Shown here: piece after piece, positions 52,635 to 61,825 of the stretch | Layout of the letters: the number at the start of each line of letters is the position of its first letter | Position numbering within the stretch: the stretch's first letter is position 1 | NCBI RefSeq assembly: GCF_010725055.1 | Contig: NZ_BJKB01000018.1 | Span: 1-64,000 of the forward strand | Source: Gelidibacter japonicus | GTDB taxonomy: Bacteria; Bacteroidota; Bacteroidia; Flavobacteriales; Flavobacteriaceae | DNA: 64,000 nt | Reading direction: 5' to 3' | Program-made: the position numbers and the translations under genes | Notes under the pieces: generated by a model | Told to the model about the DNA's origin: nothing | Database searches by the model: none | The model's input: only the letters and a program-made list of their open reading frames with translations

Positions 52635-55484
52635 CTAAGCCTCCATATATTCTTCTATAGGTGCACAAGTACAAATCAGGTTCCTGTCGCCATAAGCATC
52701 GTCCACACGTCTTACGGACGGCCAGAACTTGTTATCTCGAATATAATCTAACGGATATGCTGCCACCTCTCTTGAATATGGGAAATCCCACTCATCCGAA
52801 GTTAGCATCGCCAAAGTATGTGGTGCGTTTTTAAGAACGTTATTTGGATCATCTTTCGACGCGTTGTCAATTTCTTTTCTAATGGAGATCATGGCATCGC
52901 AGAAACGATCCATTTCGTCTTTGCTTTCACTTTCAGTAGGTTCAATCATCAATGTTCCTGCCACAGGGAAAGATACCGTTGGGGCGTGAAATCCATAATC
53001 CATCAAGCGCTTTGCAATATCGCTAACTTCAATGCCATTTTCTTTAAATGGTCTGCAGTCCACAATCATTTCATGGGCTGCGCGTCCGCGTTCCCCAGAA
53101 TATAACGTGTCAAATTGGCCTTGCAAACGTTGCTTGATATAATTGGCGTTTAATATGGCTGTTTGTGTAGCACGTGTCAATCCTTCAGCTCCCAACATTT
53201 TGATGTAACCATAGGAAATCAAGCATACCAATGACGATCCAAATGGAGCTCCGGAAATAGCGGAAATTGCTTGGTCTCCACCAGTTTTGATGATTGGATT
53301 TCCTGGTAAAAACGGCACTAATTGTTCGGCTACGCAGATAGGTCCAACTCCTGGACCACCACCGCCATGCGGAATGGCAAAAGTTTTGTGCAAGTTGAGA
53401 TGGCAAACATCTGCTCCGATGTTTCCTGGATTGGTCAATCCAACCTGTGCATTCATATTGGCGCCATCCATATAAACCTGGCCACCGTTATCATGAATAA
53501 TTTGAGTGATTTCTTTAATAGCAGATTCATAAACACCGTGGGTAGATGGATAAGTCACCATCAAACACGATAAATGATCTTTATGCTTAAGGGCTTTTTC
53601 ACGTAAATCGTCAACGTCAATATTTCCTTCATCTGTCGATTTGGTCACGACCACTTTCATTCCTGCCATCACCGCACTTGCTGGATTGGTGCCATGGGCA
53701 GACGATGGGATCAAACAAATATTGCGATGTCCTTCGTTGCGGGATTCGTGATAGGCTTTGATCACCATTAAACCTGCAAACTCACCTTGTGCACCAGAAT
53801 TAGGTTGCAGGGAGGTACCGGCAAAACCTGTGATTTCCGTCAATTGGTCTTCTAAAGCTTTTAAGACAATGTGGTATCCTTCTGCTTGCTCAACTGGACA
53901 AAACGGATGGATGGTTCCCCAATTTGGCCAACTCAATGGCAACATTTCTGCAGCGGCATTAAGTTTCATTGTGCATGAGCCTAAAGGGATCATGGAATGA
54001 TTTAAAGACAAATCCTTACGCTCCAACATTTTGATATATCGCATCAATTCTGTTTCAGAATGGTGCTTGTTGAATACCTCTGCCGTCAAAAACTCCGTCT
54101 GACGCTCTAAGTTCTTGTCGATGTTGTTGGCATCCTCAATTTCTGTTAGGACAACCGTATCTTTTTGACGGTTTTCAGCGAAAATTGCTATGATTTCGTT
54201 GGCATCCTTTAAAGAGGTTGTTTCATTGATGGAAATGGTTATGGTATCGGCATTTGGATAGTTGAAATTCACTTCATGACGCTCGGCTATTCTTTTTATC
54301 GCGTCAGCATTTGCCTCAATGTTGATCGTGTCAAAAAACGATGCATTTTTTTGCTTGTAGCCCAATTGGCTCAATGCTTTTGCGACGCTCGAAGCTGTGT
54401 TGTGAACTTTGGAAGCAATATGCTGTAAGCCTTTCGGACCGTGGTAAACGGCGTACATTGCTGCCATAACTGCCAATAGAACTTGTGCTGTACAAATATT
54501 GGACGTTGCTTTATCACGTTTAATATGTTGCTCACGGGTTTGCAAGGCCATGCGTAAGGCCCTGTTGCCATTCATATCTTTGGTAACCCCAATAATTCGT
54601 CCTGGTAAATCACGTTTATAGTCTTCCTTAGTTGCAAAATATGCGGCGTGTGGCCCCCCGTATCCCATAGGGATTCCAAACCGTTGCGTCGTTCCCACAA
54701 CAACATCAGCGCCAAATTTGCCTGGAGCTTCCAATTTTACCAAGCTTAAAATATCGGCCGCAACTGCTACTTTTATCTGATTTGCATTTGCTTTTTCGAT
54801 GAATGATTTGATATCGCTTACCAGTCCATCTTTTCCAGGGTATTGTAATATGGCCCCAAAAAATTCTGATGAAAAACTAAATTCATCTTCATTTCCAACG
54901 ACCAATTCAATGCCAATAGGAGCGGACCTGGTTTGTAGCAAAGACAAGGTTTGTGGTAAAATGGCATCAGAAACAAAAAATTTATTGACCTCATTCTTCT
55001 TTTGGTCACGCTCACGAACAGCAAACAACAAGCTCATGGCTTCTGCGGCAGCGGTGCTTTCGTCAAGTAAAGAGGCATTGGCAATCTCCATTCCTGTCAG
55101 GTCGGTTACCATGGTTTGGAAGTTTAAAAGAGCTTCCAATCTTCCTTGGGCAATTTCCGCTTGATAAGGCGTGTAGGCCGTGTACCAACCTGGGTTTTCC
55201 AAAACGTTACGCTGGATGACAGCAGGAACAATGGTAGGATGGTAGCCTAAACCAATATATGATTTGAAAATTTTATTCTTTTTTGAAAGTTCATGAATAT
55301 GGTTGTTATATTCATATTCAGACATTGGTGGATCGAGCTTCAATCCGTTTTTCAATCGGATATTATCAGGAACTGTTTCATAGATCAATTGATCAATGCT
55401 ATCAACCCCAATGGCTTTGAGCATTAAATTTTGGTCATTTTCGTCTGGACCAATGTGGCGTAGAGCAAAACTGTTTGTATTCAT
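52635..55484 (-). CDS. gcvP: Glycine dehydrogenase (decarboxylating), P protein
   Basis: 949 residues, the full-length single-chain form. It decarboxylates glycine and passes the aminomethyl group to the H protein. The N-terminal FALRHIGPDENDQNLMLKAI, AYTPYQAEIAQGRLEALLNF and GMEIANASLLDESTAAAEAM are typical. The PLP-binding Lys is in VCHLNLHKTFAIPHGGGGPG. The C-terminal part ends with RVDDAYGDRNLICTCAPIEE. It is monocistronic, followed by a strong terminator. No glycine riboswitch was recognised upstream. Confidence 0.97.
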   Translation of the reverse strand: MNTNSFALRHIGPDENDQNLMLKAIGVDSIDQLIYETVPDNIRLKNGLKLDPPMSEYEYNNHIHELSKKNKIFKSYIGLGYHPTIVPAVIQRNVLENPGWYTAYTPYQAEIAQGRLEALLNFQTMVTDLTGMEIANASLLDESTAAAEAMSLLFAVRERDQKKNEVNKFFVSDAILPQTLSLLQTRSAPIGIELVVGNEDEFSFSSEFFGAILQYPGKDGLVSDIKSFIEKANANQIKVAVAADILSLVKLEAPGKFGADVVVGTTQRFGIPMGYGGPHAAYFATKEDYKRDLPGRIIGVTKDMNGNRALRMALQTREQHIKRDKATSNICTAQVLLAVMAAMYAVYHGPKGLQHIASKVHNTASSVAKALSQLGYKQKNASFFDTINIEANADAIKRIAERHEVNFNYPNADTITISINETTSLKDANEIIAIFAENRQKDTVVLTEIEDANNIDKNLERQTEFLTAEVFNKHHSETELMRYIKMLERKDLSLNHSMIPLGSCTMKLNAAAEMLPLSWPNWGTIHPFCPVEQAEGYHIVLKALEDQLTEITGFAGTSLQPNSGAQGEFAGLMVIKAYHESRNEGHRNICLIPSSAHGTNPASAVMAGMKVVVTKSTDEGNIDVDDLREKALKHKDHLSCLMVTYPSTHGVYESAIKEITQIIHDNGGQVYMDGANMNAQVGLTNPGNIGADVCHLNLHKTFAIPHGGGGPGVGPICVAEQLVPFLPGNPIIKTGGDQAISAISGAPFGSSLVCLISYGYIKMLGAEGLTRATQTAILNANYIKQRLQGQFDTLYSGERGRAAHEMIVDCRPFKENGIEVSDIAKRLMDYGFHAPTVSFPVAGTLMIEPTESESKDEMDRFCDAMISIRKEIDNASKDDPNNVLKNAPHTLAMLTSDEWDFPYSREVAAYPLDYIRDNKFWPSVRRVDDAYGDRNLICTCAPIEEYMEA

Positions 55485-55671
55485 TAAGATAGTGTTGTGT
55501 TAGATTCCCGCTTACGCGTGAAAGTCAATTTATTAGACGCTGAGATTCTATGGAATTGAGGCGCCTTTTTACAACCGCGAATTTACGGAAATATTGACCA
55601 TTTTTAGTTAACGAAACCTAAAGTTTTTAACCAATATAAAGTCTTATCAACACAATGTTTATTTTTGTAAG

Positions 55672-56502
55672 ATGAACAGGTTAAAGCCTTTGATTGATTT
55701 TTATATTAATAGCAGCATTCACGTGGCAGTTGCTGTGTTTTCAATGACTTATGTGACGGTATTGGAACTCGGTTTGCCGACAGATTGGCCTCTGTTTTTA
55801 TTTGTCTTTTTCTCCACGATTACGGGGTATAATTTCGTAAAGTACTTTGGAATGGCGAAGTTTCACCATAGAAGGTTGGCAAGATGGTTGAAAATTATTC
55901 AGGTGTTTTCATTGGTATGTTTTTTTTTGATGCTCTGGTTTTTGTGGCAGTTACAACCTCAAACGATTGTCTATGTTGCTGTTTTTGGTGTGGTTACATT
56001 TTTATATGCCATTCCATTTTTACCGAAACGGTATTTTGTGGATCGACAAAAAAACTTAAGAAACATTGGTGGTCTGAAGGTGTATGTGATTGCCTTGGTT
56101 TGGGCTGGGGTCACTGTTTTACTACCTGTATTGGATAAAAACGGGCTATTTACTTTGGATGTATGGCTCACTGCCATTCAGCGCTTTTTGTTGGTCATGC
56201 TTTTGATGTTGCCGTTTGAAATTAGAGATTTGCAATACGACAGTTTGAAGCTGGCTACGATTCCCCAGAAAATTGGAATCAAGAACACAAAGATAATGGG
56301 GGTTTTGGTGAGTATGGTTTTTCTAATGTTGGAGTTTTTCAAGGACCAATTGAGCCTAAAATTGATTTTACTAACTTTAGCAGTCACATTGATAACCTTG
56401 CTCTTTATAGTATTTGCCAATAAGAAAAGAAGTAACTATTACAGTTCTTTTTGGGTTGAAAGCGTGCCAATATTCTGGCTGGTATTACATCTGATTTTTT
56501 AA
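55672..56502 (+). CDS. UbiA-like prenyltransferase-family membrane protein
   Basis: 276 residues with about eight hydrophobic helices. It has the general look of flavobacterial UbiA-superfamily proteins: SITGYNFVKYFGMAKF-type first motif (TITGYNFVKYF) and MLPFEIRDLQYDSLKLATIP with the second Asp-rich motif IRDLQYD and IPQKIGIKNTK. The first motif lacks the usual DxxxD, so prenyl transfer is uncertain. A -7 box TATTTTTG (55660-55667) ends 5 bp before ATG, so the mRNA may be leaderless. It converges with, and overlaps by 18 bp, the small gene at 56485. Confidence 0.82.
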   Translation: MNRLKPLIDFYINSSIHVAVAVFSMTYVTVLELGLPTDWPLFLFVFFSTITGYNFVKYFGMAKFHHRRLARWLKIIQVFSLVCFFLMLWFLWQLQPQTIVYVAVFGVVTFLYAIPFLPKRYFVDRQKNLRNIGGLKVYVIALVWAGVTVLLPVLDKNGLFTLDVWLTAIQRFLLVMLLMLPFEIRDLQYDSLKLATIPQKIGIKNTKIMGVLVSMVFLMLEFFKDQLSLKLILLTLAVTLITLLFIVFANKKRSNYYSSFWVESVPIFWLVLHLIF

Positions 56503-56739
56503 CTGTTGGTTTAAACGGTCTTCCATAAGTTTACGTTCGCTGTACTCCAAACATTCCAAGTTGGAAGATTTTAGAGCCTTGGTCAACTTGGTGTTCCGGT
56601 TGACATATAATCTTGTGGTACGGCACCAAAGATATCTGAAACTCAGCTTTACCTTTTCCCACAAGGTAGATTCACGATATTGTGATTTGTCACAAATATG
56701 AAATGCTTCTTCTTTTGAAATGATAAATAATCTAAACAT
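56485..56739 (-). CDS. Small protein linked to ECF sigma factor
   Basis: 84 residues, basic and helical (MFRLFIISKEEAFHICDKSQ ... LWEKVKLSFRYLWCRTTRLY). It starts 2 bp after the sigma factor stop, the usual place for an anti-sigma factor. An H-x-C pair (HIC) and a later single Cys recall the zinc-binding anti-sigma fold, but the common C-x-x-C is absent. It may be a small cytoplasmic sigma partner. Its last 18 bp overlap the convergent UbiA-like gene. Confidence 0.75.
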   Translation of the reverse strand: MFRLFIISKEEAFHICDKSQYRESTLWEKVKLSFRYLWCRTTRLYVNRNTKLTKALKSSNLECLEYSERKLMEDRLNQQLKNQM

Positions 56740-56741
56740 TG

Positions 56742-57323
56742 TTATGATTTAAACCAGTGTTTTTCCATGCATTCTGCCAATGTTAACCGTGCACGATGAA
56801 TTATGACCCATAAATTAGACGCAGTGATGTTGAGTTCATTACAAATTGTTTCTGTTTCATAGTTTAAAATGGTTTTCATTTTGAACACGGTGGCCTGTCT
56901 TTCGGGCAGTTTACTCATACAATCGTAAATGGCATTGCCAAGTTCAATGTTTTCTAGCGTGTCCTGAGCATTTAAATAGGCATCATCTTCTACGCGCTCT
57001 TCAAGCCAATCCCCTTCGTTTTCATCTGTACTGTAAGTCATTCTGACTTCAGCTTGACCTTTCTTGGAGTTTATTTTTCTATAATAATCGATGATTTTTC
57101 TCTTTAAGATAGAAATAAGCCAAGTGCGTTCACTGGCTTCGCCTTTGAAATTCTTCATCGACTTTAAACCGGCAAAAAAGGTGTCTTGGATGATGTCTTT
57201 AGCAATTTCGCGGTCATTGACCCTGCTGATTGTGTAATTAAAGAGATAATCCGAATAAAGTTCAATCCACCTATTAGGGTTGATTTGATGGTTTGGCATC
57301 TGTTTTATAGCAATGTGTTTCAA
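56742..57323 (-). CDS. ECF-type RNA polymerase sigma factor
   Basis: 193 residues. Region 2 is WIELYSDYLFNYTISRVNDR ... AKDIIQDTFFAGLKSMKNF ... ERTWLISILKRKIIDYYRKI. An acidic linker follows (STDENEGDWLEERVEDDAYL). Region 4 is LPERQATVFKMKTILNYETE with the HTH CNELNITASNLWVIIHRARL. It sits 18 bp after the TIGR01777 gene and 2 bp before the small partner gene. A -7 box TAATTTTG reads toward it just upstream of its start, so it may also have its own promoter. Confidence 0.93.
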   Translation of the reverse strand: MKHIAIKQMPNHQINPNRWIELYSDYLFNYTISRVNDREIAKDIIQDTFFAGLKSMKNFKGEASERTWLISILKRKIIDYYRKINSKKGQAEVRMTYSTDENEGDWLEERVEDDAYLNAQDTLENIELGNAIYDCMSKLPERQATVFKMKTILNYETETICNELNITASNLWVIIHRARLTLAECMEKHWFKS

Positions 57324-57340
57324 AATTAAGTAAATAAAAT

Positions 57341-58243
57341 TTAATATTTGATCAAATTAACTAAAGCGTCTTGGATGTTCCCATATTTGAAGTTGAAGCC
57401 ATTTTCCAATAGGCGTTTGGGAATCACGTTTCTGCTTTTGAGAATAAGTTCGGTTTCAGTCCCTATCAGTTTTGCGCCGAAAGTTAACAGCCATTCCGGA
57501 TGAGAAACGCCAATAGGAATCCCCATTGTTTTTCTTAAGGTCTGCATCAGGGTTTTATTGTCCGTTGGTTTTGGTACACATAGGTTGAAACTACCTGAAA
57601 GTTGAGGATGGTCGATTAAAAACTCAACAGTTCTTATAAAATCCGCTTCGTGGATCCAACTTACTTTTTGTTTACCAGATCCTTGAGTGCCACCTATTCC
57701 AAAGCTGATCAGTTTTTTTAGAGGGAGGAGTGCGCCACCGTGTTTGCCTAATACGATAGACGTGCGAAGGGCTATTTTTCGAGTCTTGGGATTAGTGATG
57801 GAGTAGAAGGCATCTTCCCAAGATTTGGCAATATTCATTGAGAAATCATCGCCAATGATGCCGGTTTCTTCATCGTTTTCATGACATAAAGAGTGTTCAT
57901 AAATGGTAGCGGTTGAAGCATTCATCCACAGCTTTGGTGGATGTTCACATAGATTAATGGCAAGTCCCAGAATATGCGTGGCGTCGATGCGCGAATCGTA
58001 GATGAGTTTTTTATTGGCTTCAGTGTATCTGCAATCCACTGATTTTCCGGTTAGATTAATGAGCACATCAGCATTTTCTAATGCTTTTGTCCATTCACCT
58101 AAGTCTTTTGCATTCCAATAGATGTCGTTTTTTAGTTTAGGATGTCTTGTTAAGATGGAGACGTGATATTTGTTTTCTATGAAATAGTTTTCCAACACTT
58201 GTCCTAAGAATCCGGTGCCGCCTGCAATTATGATGTTTTTCAT
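57341..58243 (-). CDS. TIGR01777-family NAD-dependent epimerase-like protein
   Basis: 300 residues. An SDR-type Rossmann protein with the N-terminal IIAGGTGFLGQVLENYFIEN, then DVLINLTGKSVDCRYTEANK and SRIDATHILGLAINLCEHPP and LRTSIVLGKHGGALLPLKKL. The C-terminal DUF1731 part ends LLENGFNFKYGNIQDALVNL. These match the YfcH/TIGR01777 family, whose reaction is unknown. It lies in the GbsR - membrane protein - TIGR01777 - sigma run. Confidence 0.94.
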   Translation of the reverse strand: MKNIIIAGGTGFLGQVLENYFIENKYHVSILTRHPKLKNDIYWNAKDLGEWTKALENADVLINLTGKSVDCRYTEANKKLIYDSRIDATHILGLAINLCEHPPKLWMNASTATIYEHSLCHENDEETGIIGDDFSMNIAKSWEDAFYSITNPKTRKIALRTSIVLGKHGGALLPLKKLISFGIGGTQGSGKQKVSWIHEADFIRTVEFLIDHPQLSGSFNLCVPKPTDNKTLMQTLRKTMGIPIGVSHPEWLLTFGAKLIGTETELILKSRNVIPKRLLENGFNFKYGNIQDALVNLIKY

Positions 58244-58382
58244 TATATCGGTGTTTTATTCCTACCAGTGGTTTTGATACTTCGAGTCTTGTTTCGATCG
58301 GGAAAAGACGGTTTAGTATCCGTAGTTTGAACTCACGTCCCAAGGTTCTTGATTTTTTGACACTTTTTTTAAAGCGTTGTGT

Positions 58383-58754
58383 TTAGTAAAGCTGTTCCGA
58401 TTTACTCTGCTGAACATGGGAATTCATTTTTTTAAAGATGATTACTGTAAGGTATATGGCCAATACTACGGGAACTGAGACAAAAACATAAGCGAAATTC
58501 CCTAATTCGAAATGACTGTTTTCAATCGGGATCCAGGATAAAAAGTATGCGATGACACTGCCAAGATATATTTTGAGATTATTATCTTTTGGATGATTAA
58601 GCAACAGGCAAATTCCTAAAACAACTTGTATCAGGCCTGTCAGCATAGTTGAAAGCAAAGCGTAGAATAGGAAAACATTGAAAATAGTTCCCACTAATCC
58701 GAGAAGAATTGGTAAGCCTATCGCAAAAAGGTTAAAACGGTGTATTAGTTTCAT
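58383..58754 (-). CDS. Small four-helix membrane protein of unknown function
   Basis: 123 residues, nearly all hydrophobic: four helices at about 9-32, 35-53, 60-78 and 85-108 (e.g. FAYVFVSVPVVLAIYLTVII). No family is recognised. It starts 14 bp downstream of a palindrome (58769-58790) that matches the one at the gbsR promoter, so it is probably under control of the GbsR-type regulator encoded just upstream. Confidence 0.78.
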   Translation of the reverse strand: MKLIHRFNLFAIGLPILLGLVGTIFNVFLFYALLSTMLTGLIQVVLGICLLLNHPKDNNLKIYLGSVIAYFLSWIPIENSHFELGNFAYVFVSVPVVLAIYLTVIIFKKMNSHVQQSKSEQLY

Positions 58755-58768
58755 ATCGGTTATTTTAA

Positions 58769-58790
58769 ACTTTCAGAAACTACTGAAAGT
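58769..58790. promoter_or_regulatory. Candidate GbsR operator before the membrane protein gene
   Basis: ACTTTCAG (58769-58776), 6 bp, then CTGAAAGT (58783-58790): an 8-bp perfect inverted repeat with the same spacing and core as the site at the gbsR promoter. Confidence 0.7.
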
Positions 58791-58804
58791 AAATTGGAAA
58801 TTTT

Positions 58805-59308
58805 TTATTTTATCAGTTTAATCAGAGATTTGGTAATCCAGTTTTGTTGTTGGTTGACAATTTTATTCAGCATGGCATCAGCAGTTTCGGTTAAATCGTA
58901 AAGGGCTTTGGTTTGTTTGATCAATTCTTGTGTTTTTTTGGTACCATCATCTCTGATGGAGGAGACCTCCTTTAGAACTTTTACCACGGGTTGAATTTCC
59001 CGTCTGCTTCTTTCTTTGGCAATAATCCGTGCCAATTCCTGTACATCCTTTTCTGTGGTAAAATACTCTTTTCGCTCTCCGGGAATTAATTCTTTGGTGA
59101 CAATGCCCCAATCCATCAGTTGGCGTAGATTCATGCTGGTGTTGCCGCGAGATATATGTAGTTGCTCCATAATATCTTCCATGGACAAAGGCTTTGTTGA
59201 AATAAAAAGTAAGGCTTGAATCTGGGCCATCGCCTTATTAATGCCCCAAAGTGTCCCGAGACTTCCCCAGGTACTAATGAATTTTTCCTTTGCTTCCTGA
59301 TATTCCAT
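58805..59308 (-). CDS. GbsR/MarR-family transcriptional regulator
   Basis: 167 residues from MEYQEAKEKFISTWGSLGTL; an upstream ATG at 59341 lies across the operator and is rejected. Winged-helix domain: GINKAMAQIQALLFISTKPL, then MEDIMEQLHISRGNTSMNLR (recognition helix) and WGIVTKELIPGERKEYFTTE (wing). A C-terminal helix for dimer formation follows. In this family it usually represses genes for osmolyte or envelope functions. It probably represses itself and the membrane protein gene through matching palindromes. Its ATG follows the -7 box by 4 bp, suggesting a leaderless mRNA. Confidence 0.93.
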   Translation of the reverse strand: MEYQEAKEKFISTWGSLGTLWGINKAMAQIQALLFISTKPLSMEDIMEQLHISRGNTSMNLRQLMDWGIVTKELIPGERKEYFTTEKDVQELARIIAKERSRREIQPVVKVLKEVSSIRDDGTKKTQELIKQTKALYDLTETADAMLNKIVNQQQNWITKSLIKLIK

Positions 59309-59312
59309 GATA

Positions 59313-59356
59313 CAAATATATGATAATTTTCGAACTTTCAAAAATTATTGAAAGTT
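59313..59356 (-). promoter_or_regulatory. gbsR promoter overlapped by palindromic operator
   Basis: On the minus strand: TTTG (59342-59339), 18 bp, TATATTTG (59320-59313), a near-perfect Bacteroidetes promoter. The palindrome AACTTTCAA (59333-59341) - 6 bp - TTGAAAGTT (59348-59356) covers the -33 box, as expected for autorepression. Confidence 0.8.
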
Positions 59357-59588
59357 TATTTTATGATTGATGTGAAATGATTATTGATAATTGGAATTTG
59401 CAATGAATACAACTATAAACGTTGGATTCCTCTGGAATCCATACTGTTTTGATAGAATGTGGTATCAAACGTCTTAGAAAATTGAAACAAGAAATCTAAA
59501 AGACGCCATAGGCATCCCGCGTTTGTAGCCCCAAATATTCACGCAGTTCACGATCCTGTAGGTGTCGCACCAGTTTAGTTTAGATATT

Positions 59589-61625
59589 TTAATTCGACGG
59601 CATCAATCCCGCACGTTTCAATAGGGCATCAGGTTGTGGTTCTTTTCCTCTAAAGCGTTTATAGAGCACCATTGGGTCTTCAATACCACCTTGTGAAAGC
59701 ACATTCTCCATAAATTTGGTGGCGACTTCCTTATCAAAAATGCCTCTTTCCTTAAAGAATTCAAAGGCATCGGCATCTAAAACTTCAGCCCACTTATAGC
59801 TGTAATAACCAGAGGAATAACCGCCTTGAAAAATGTGGGAAAAGGAGGTGCTCATGCAATTTTCTTTCACATCCGGAAATAATTGAGTGCCTTCAAAGGC
59901 CTTTAACTCATGCGCTTTAACATCGGTAATTGAAGTTGGATCGATGCCATGCCAGCTCATGTCCAAAAGTCCAAAACTCAACTGGCGCAAGGTTTGCATC
60001 CCTTCATGGAAGGCAGCAGAGTCTTTTATTTTTTGAACCAAATCCATAGGGATCAATTCGCCTGTTTGATAATGGGTAGCGAACAATTCCAAGGCTTCTT
60101 TTTCATAACACCAGTTTTCAAATACCTGACTTGGTAATTCCACAAAATCCCAAAACACGCTGGTTCCCGATAAACTAGGATAGGTTGTGTTTGCCAACAT
60201 GCCGTGAAGTGCGTGTCCAAATTCGTGAAACAAGGTGGTGACTTCATTAAAAGTCAATAATGAAGGTTTGGTTTTGGTAGGCTTTGTAAAATTGCAGACG
60301 ATGGAAATGTGCGGACGTTCATTTTTATCTCCTTTTATAAATTGGGGTTTGTAACTGGTCATCCATGCGCCGTTGCGCTTTCCTGGTCTCGGGAAAAAAT
60401 CGGCGTAAAAAATGGCAACCAATTCATCGTTGGCGTCAGTAACTTTATAAGTTAAAACCTCTTCGTGGTATTTATCGATGGTCGTAATTTCTTCAAACAC
60501 CAATCCAAATAATTTTTGAGCCACTTTAAAAGCGCCATCAATAACATTCTCAAGTTTGAAATAAGGTTTTAGCTTTTCATCATCCAAATCAAACCGACTC
60601 TGTTTCAGTTTTTCAGCGTAATATGCTGAATCCCATTTTTCCAATTGGCTAATACCATCTAAAGAATTGGCAAACTCTTGAAGTTCTTTAAACTCGCGGA
60701 GGGCTGCAGGTTTAGCCTTGACCAACAATTCTTCCAAGAAGTCTTCTACTTTTTGCGGGGTTTTGGCCATGCGTTCTTCAAGAACAAAGTGAGCATGTGT
60801 TTTATAGCCTAAAAGTTGTGCGCGTTCAAACCGCAATTTGGCAATCTGCAAGACATTCTTTTGATTGTCTAAAGCGTCGCCTTTAAAAGCCTTTTTTCCA
60901 GCGGCAATGGCTAATTTTTTTCTGAGTGCTCTATTGTCGGCGTAGGTTAAGAAGGGGATATAGCTTGGGTAATCCAAAGTAAATAGCCAGCCTTCCTTGT
61001 CTTTGCTTTCTGCCAATTGTTTGGCAGCTTCCAATACGCCTTCCGGCAAGCCTGAGAGTTCTTCCACATTGGTGACCAACATTTCGAAATTGTTGGTTTC
61101 TGCCAAAACATTCTCACCAAAGGTCAATTGGAGTTGGCTCAACTGTTTATCAATAGCTCTAAGCTTATTCTTTTTTTCTTCTGAAAGATTGGCGCCATTT
61201 CGCGCAAAACTCTTATATTTTTTATCCAAAAGCGTGTGCTGCTCAGTGGTCAACTCTAAAGTGTCTTTTTGATCGTAAATTGCTTTCACCCTTTTGAATA
61301 GAGCTTCGTTTAAAGTGATGTCATTGCTGAATTCAGTGATTAAAGGGGATACTTCCTGTGCGATCTTTTGAATGATATCGCTCGTTTCAGCTGAGTTGAG
61401 ATTGAAAAAAATACTCGAAATCCGATCCAATTGCTGGCCGGTGAATTCTAAGGCTTCGATAGTATTTTCAAATGACGGCGCTTCCAGAGTATTGGTTATG
61501 GCCTCAATCTCTTGTTTGGCACTGTCAATGGCGACTTTGAAAGCCGGTAAAAAATCCGTGTCCTTTATTTGAGAAAAAGGTGCCGTGTTATAGGTCGTAT
61601 TAAAAGATGTATTTAAGATATTCAT
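59589..61625 (-). CDS. M3-family oligopeptidase / peptidyl-dipeptidase
   Basis: 678 residues. Thimet-type zinc metallopeptidase with TLFHEFGHALHGMLANTTYP (HExxH) and the downstream Glu ligand in FWDFVELPSQVFENWCYE. The N-terminal helical half (NTTYNTAPFSQIKDTDFLPA) and C-terminal GGYSSGYYSYKWAEVLDADA are typical of oligopeptidase A / Dcp. It cleaves short peptides in the cytoplasm, since no signal peptide is visible. Whether it is endo- or dipeptidyl-acting cannot be decided. Confidence 0.95.
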   Translation of the reverse strand: MNILNTSFNTTYNTAPFSQIKDTDFLPAFKVAIDSAKQEIEAITNTLEAPSFENTIEALEFTGQQLDRISSIFFNLNSAETSDIIQKIAQEVSPLITEFSNDITLNEALFKRVKAIYDQKDTLELTTEQHTLLDKKYKSFARNGANLSEEKKNKLRAIDKQLSQLQLTFGENVLAETNNFEMLVTNVEELSGLPEGVLEAAKQLAESKDKEGWLFTLDYPSYIPFLTYADNRALRKKLAIAAGKKAFKGDALDNQKNVLQIAKLRFERAQLLGYKTHAHFVLEERMAKTPQKVEDFLEELLVKAKPAALREFKELQEFANSLDGISQLEKWDSAYYAEKLKQSRFDLDDEKLKPYFKLENVIDGAFKVAQKLFGLVFEEITTIDKYHEEVLTYKVTDANDELVAIFYADFFPRPGKRNGAWMTSYKPQFIKGDKNERPHISIVCNFTKPTKTKPSLLTFNEVTTLFHEFGHALHGMLANTTYPSLSGTSVFWDFVELPSQVFENWCYEKEALELFATHYQTGELIPMDLVQKIKDSAAFHEGMQTLRQLSFGLLDMSWHGIDPTSITDVKAHELKAFEGTQLFPDVKENCMSTSFSHIFQGGYSSGYYSYKWAEVLDADAFEFFKERGIFDKEVATKFMENVLSQGGIEDPMVLYKRFRGKEPQPDALLKRAGLMPSN

Positions 61626-61803
61626 AAAATGAAATGTTCTGATAATTAAACTGTTATGTGAGATTTTTCTTGCTAAAGAGTTGTAAATCTGATAATTAAC
61701 TTATTTTTCACAACTATGTATTGATTATATTTATACATTTGCCTAGCAATTGTTAAGAAGTTTCGATAAAGACCCTTTTTAGAATTGATTAATAGCATGA
61801 AAT

Positions 61804-61821
61804 CCCTGACATTTGTCGGGG
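61804..61821 (-). terminator. Hairpin after purE
   Basis: CCCTGAC (61804-61810) with GTCGGGG (61815-61821), 7 bp with one G.T, close to the purE stop. The T-tail on the purE strand is short; the plus strand has a better one (TTTT after 61821). Confidence 0.6.
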
Positions 61822-61825
61822 TTTT

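Noticed and set aside
55485-55671. Glycine riboswitch before gcvP
   Set aside because: The region lacks the conserved tandem aptamer sequence and is only about 190 bp of AT-rich DNA shared with a divergent gene.
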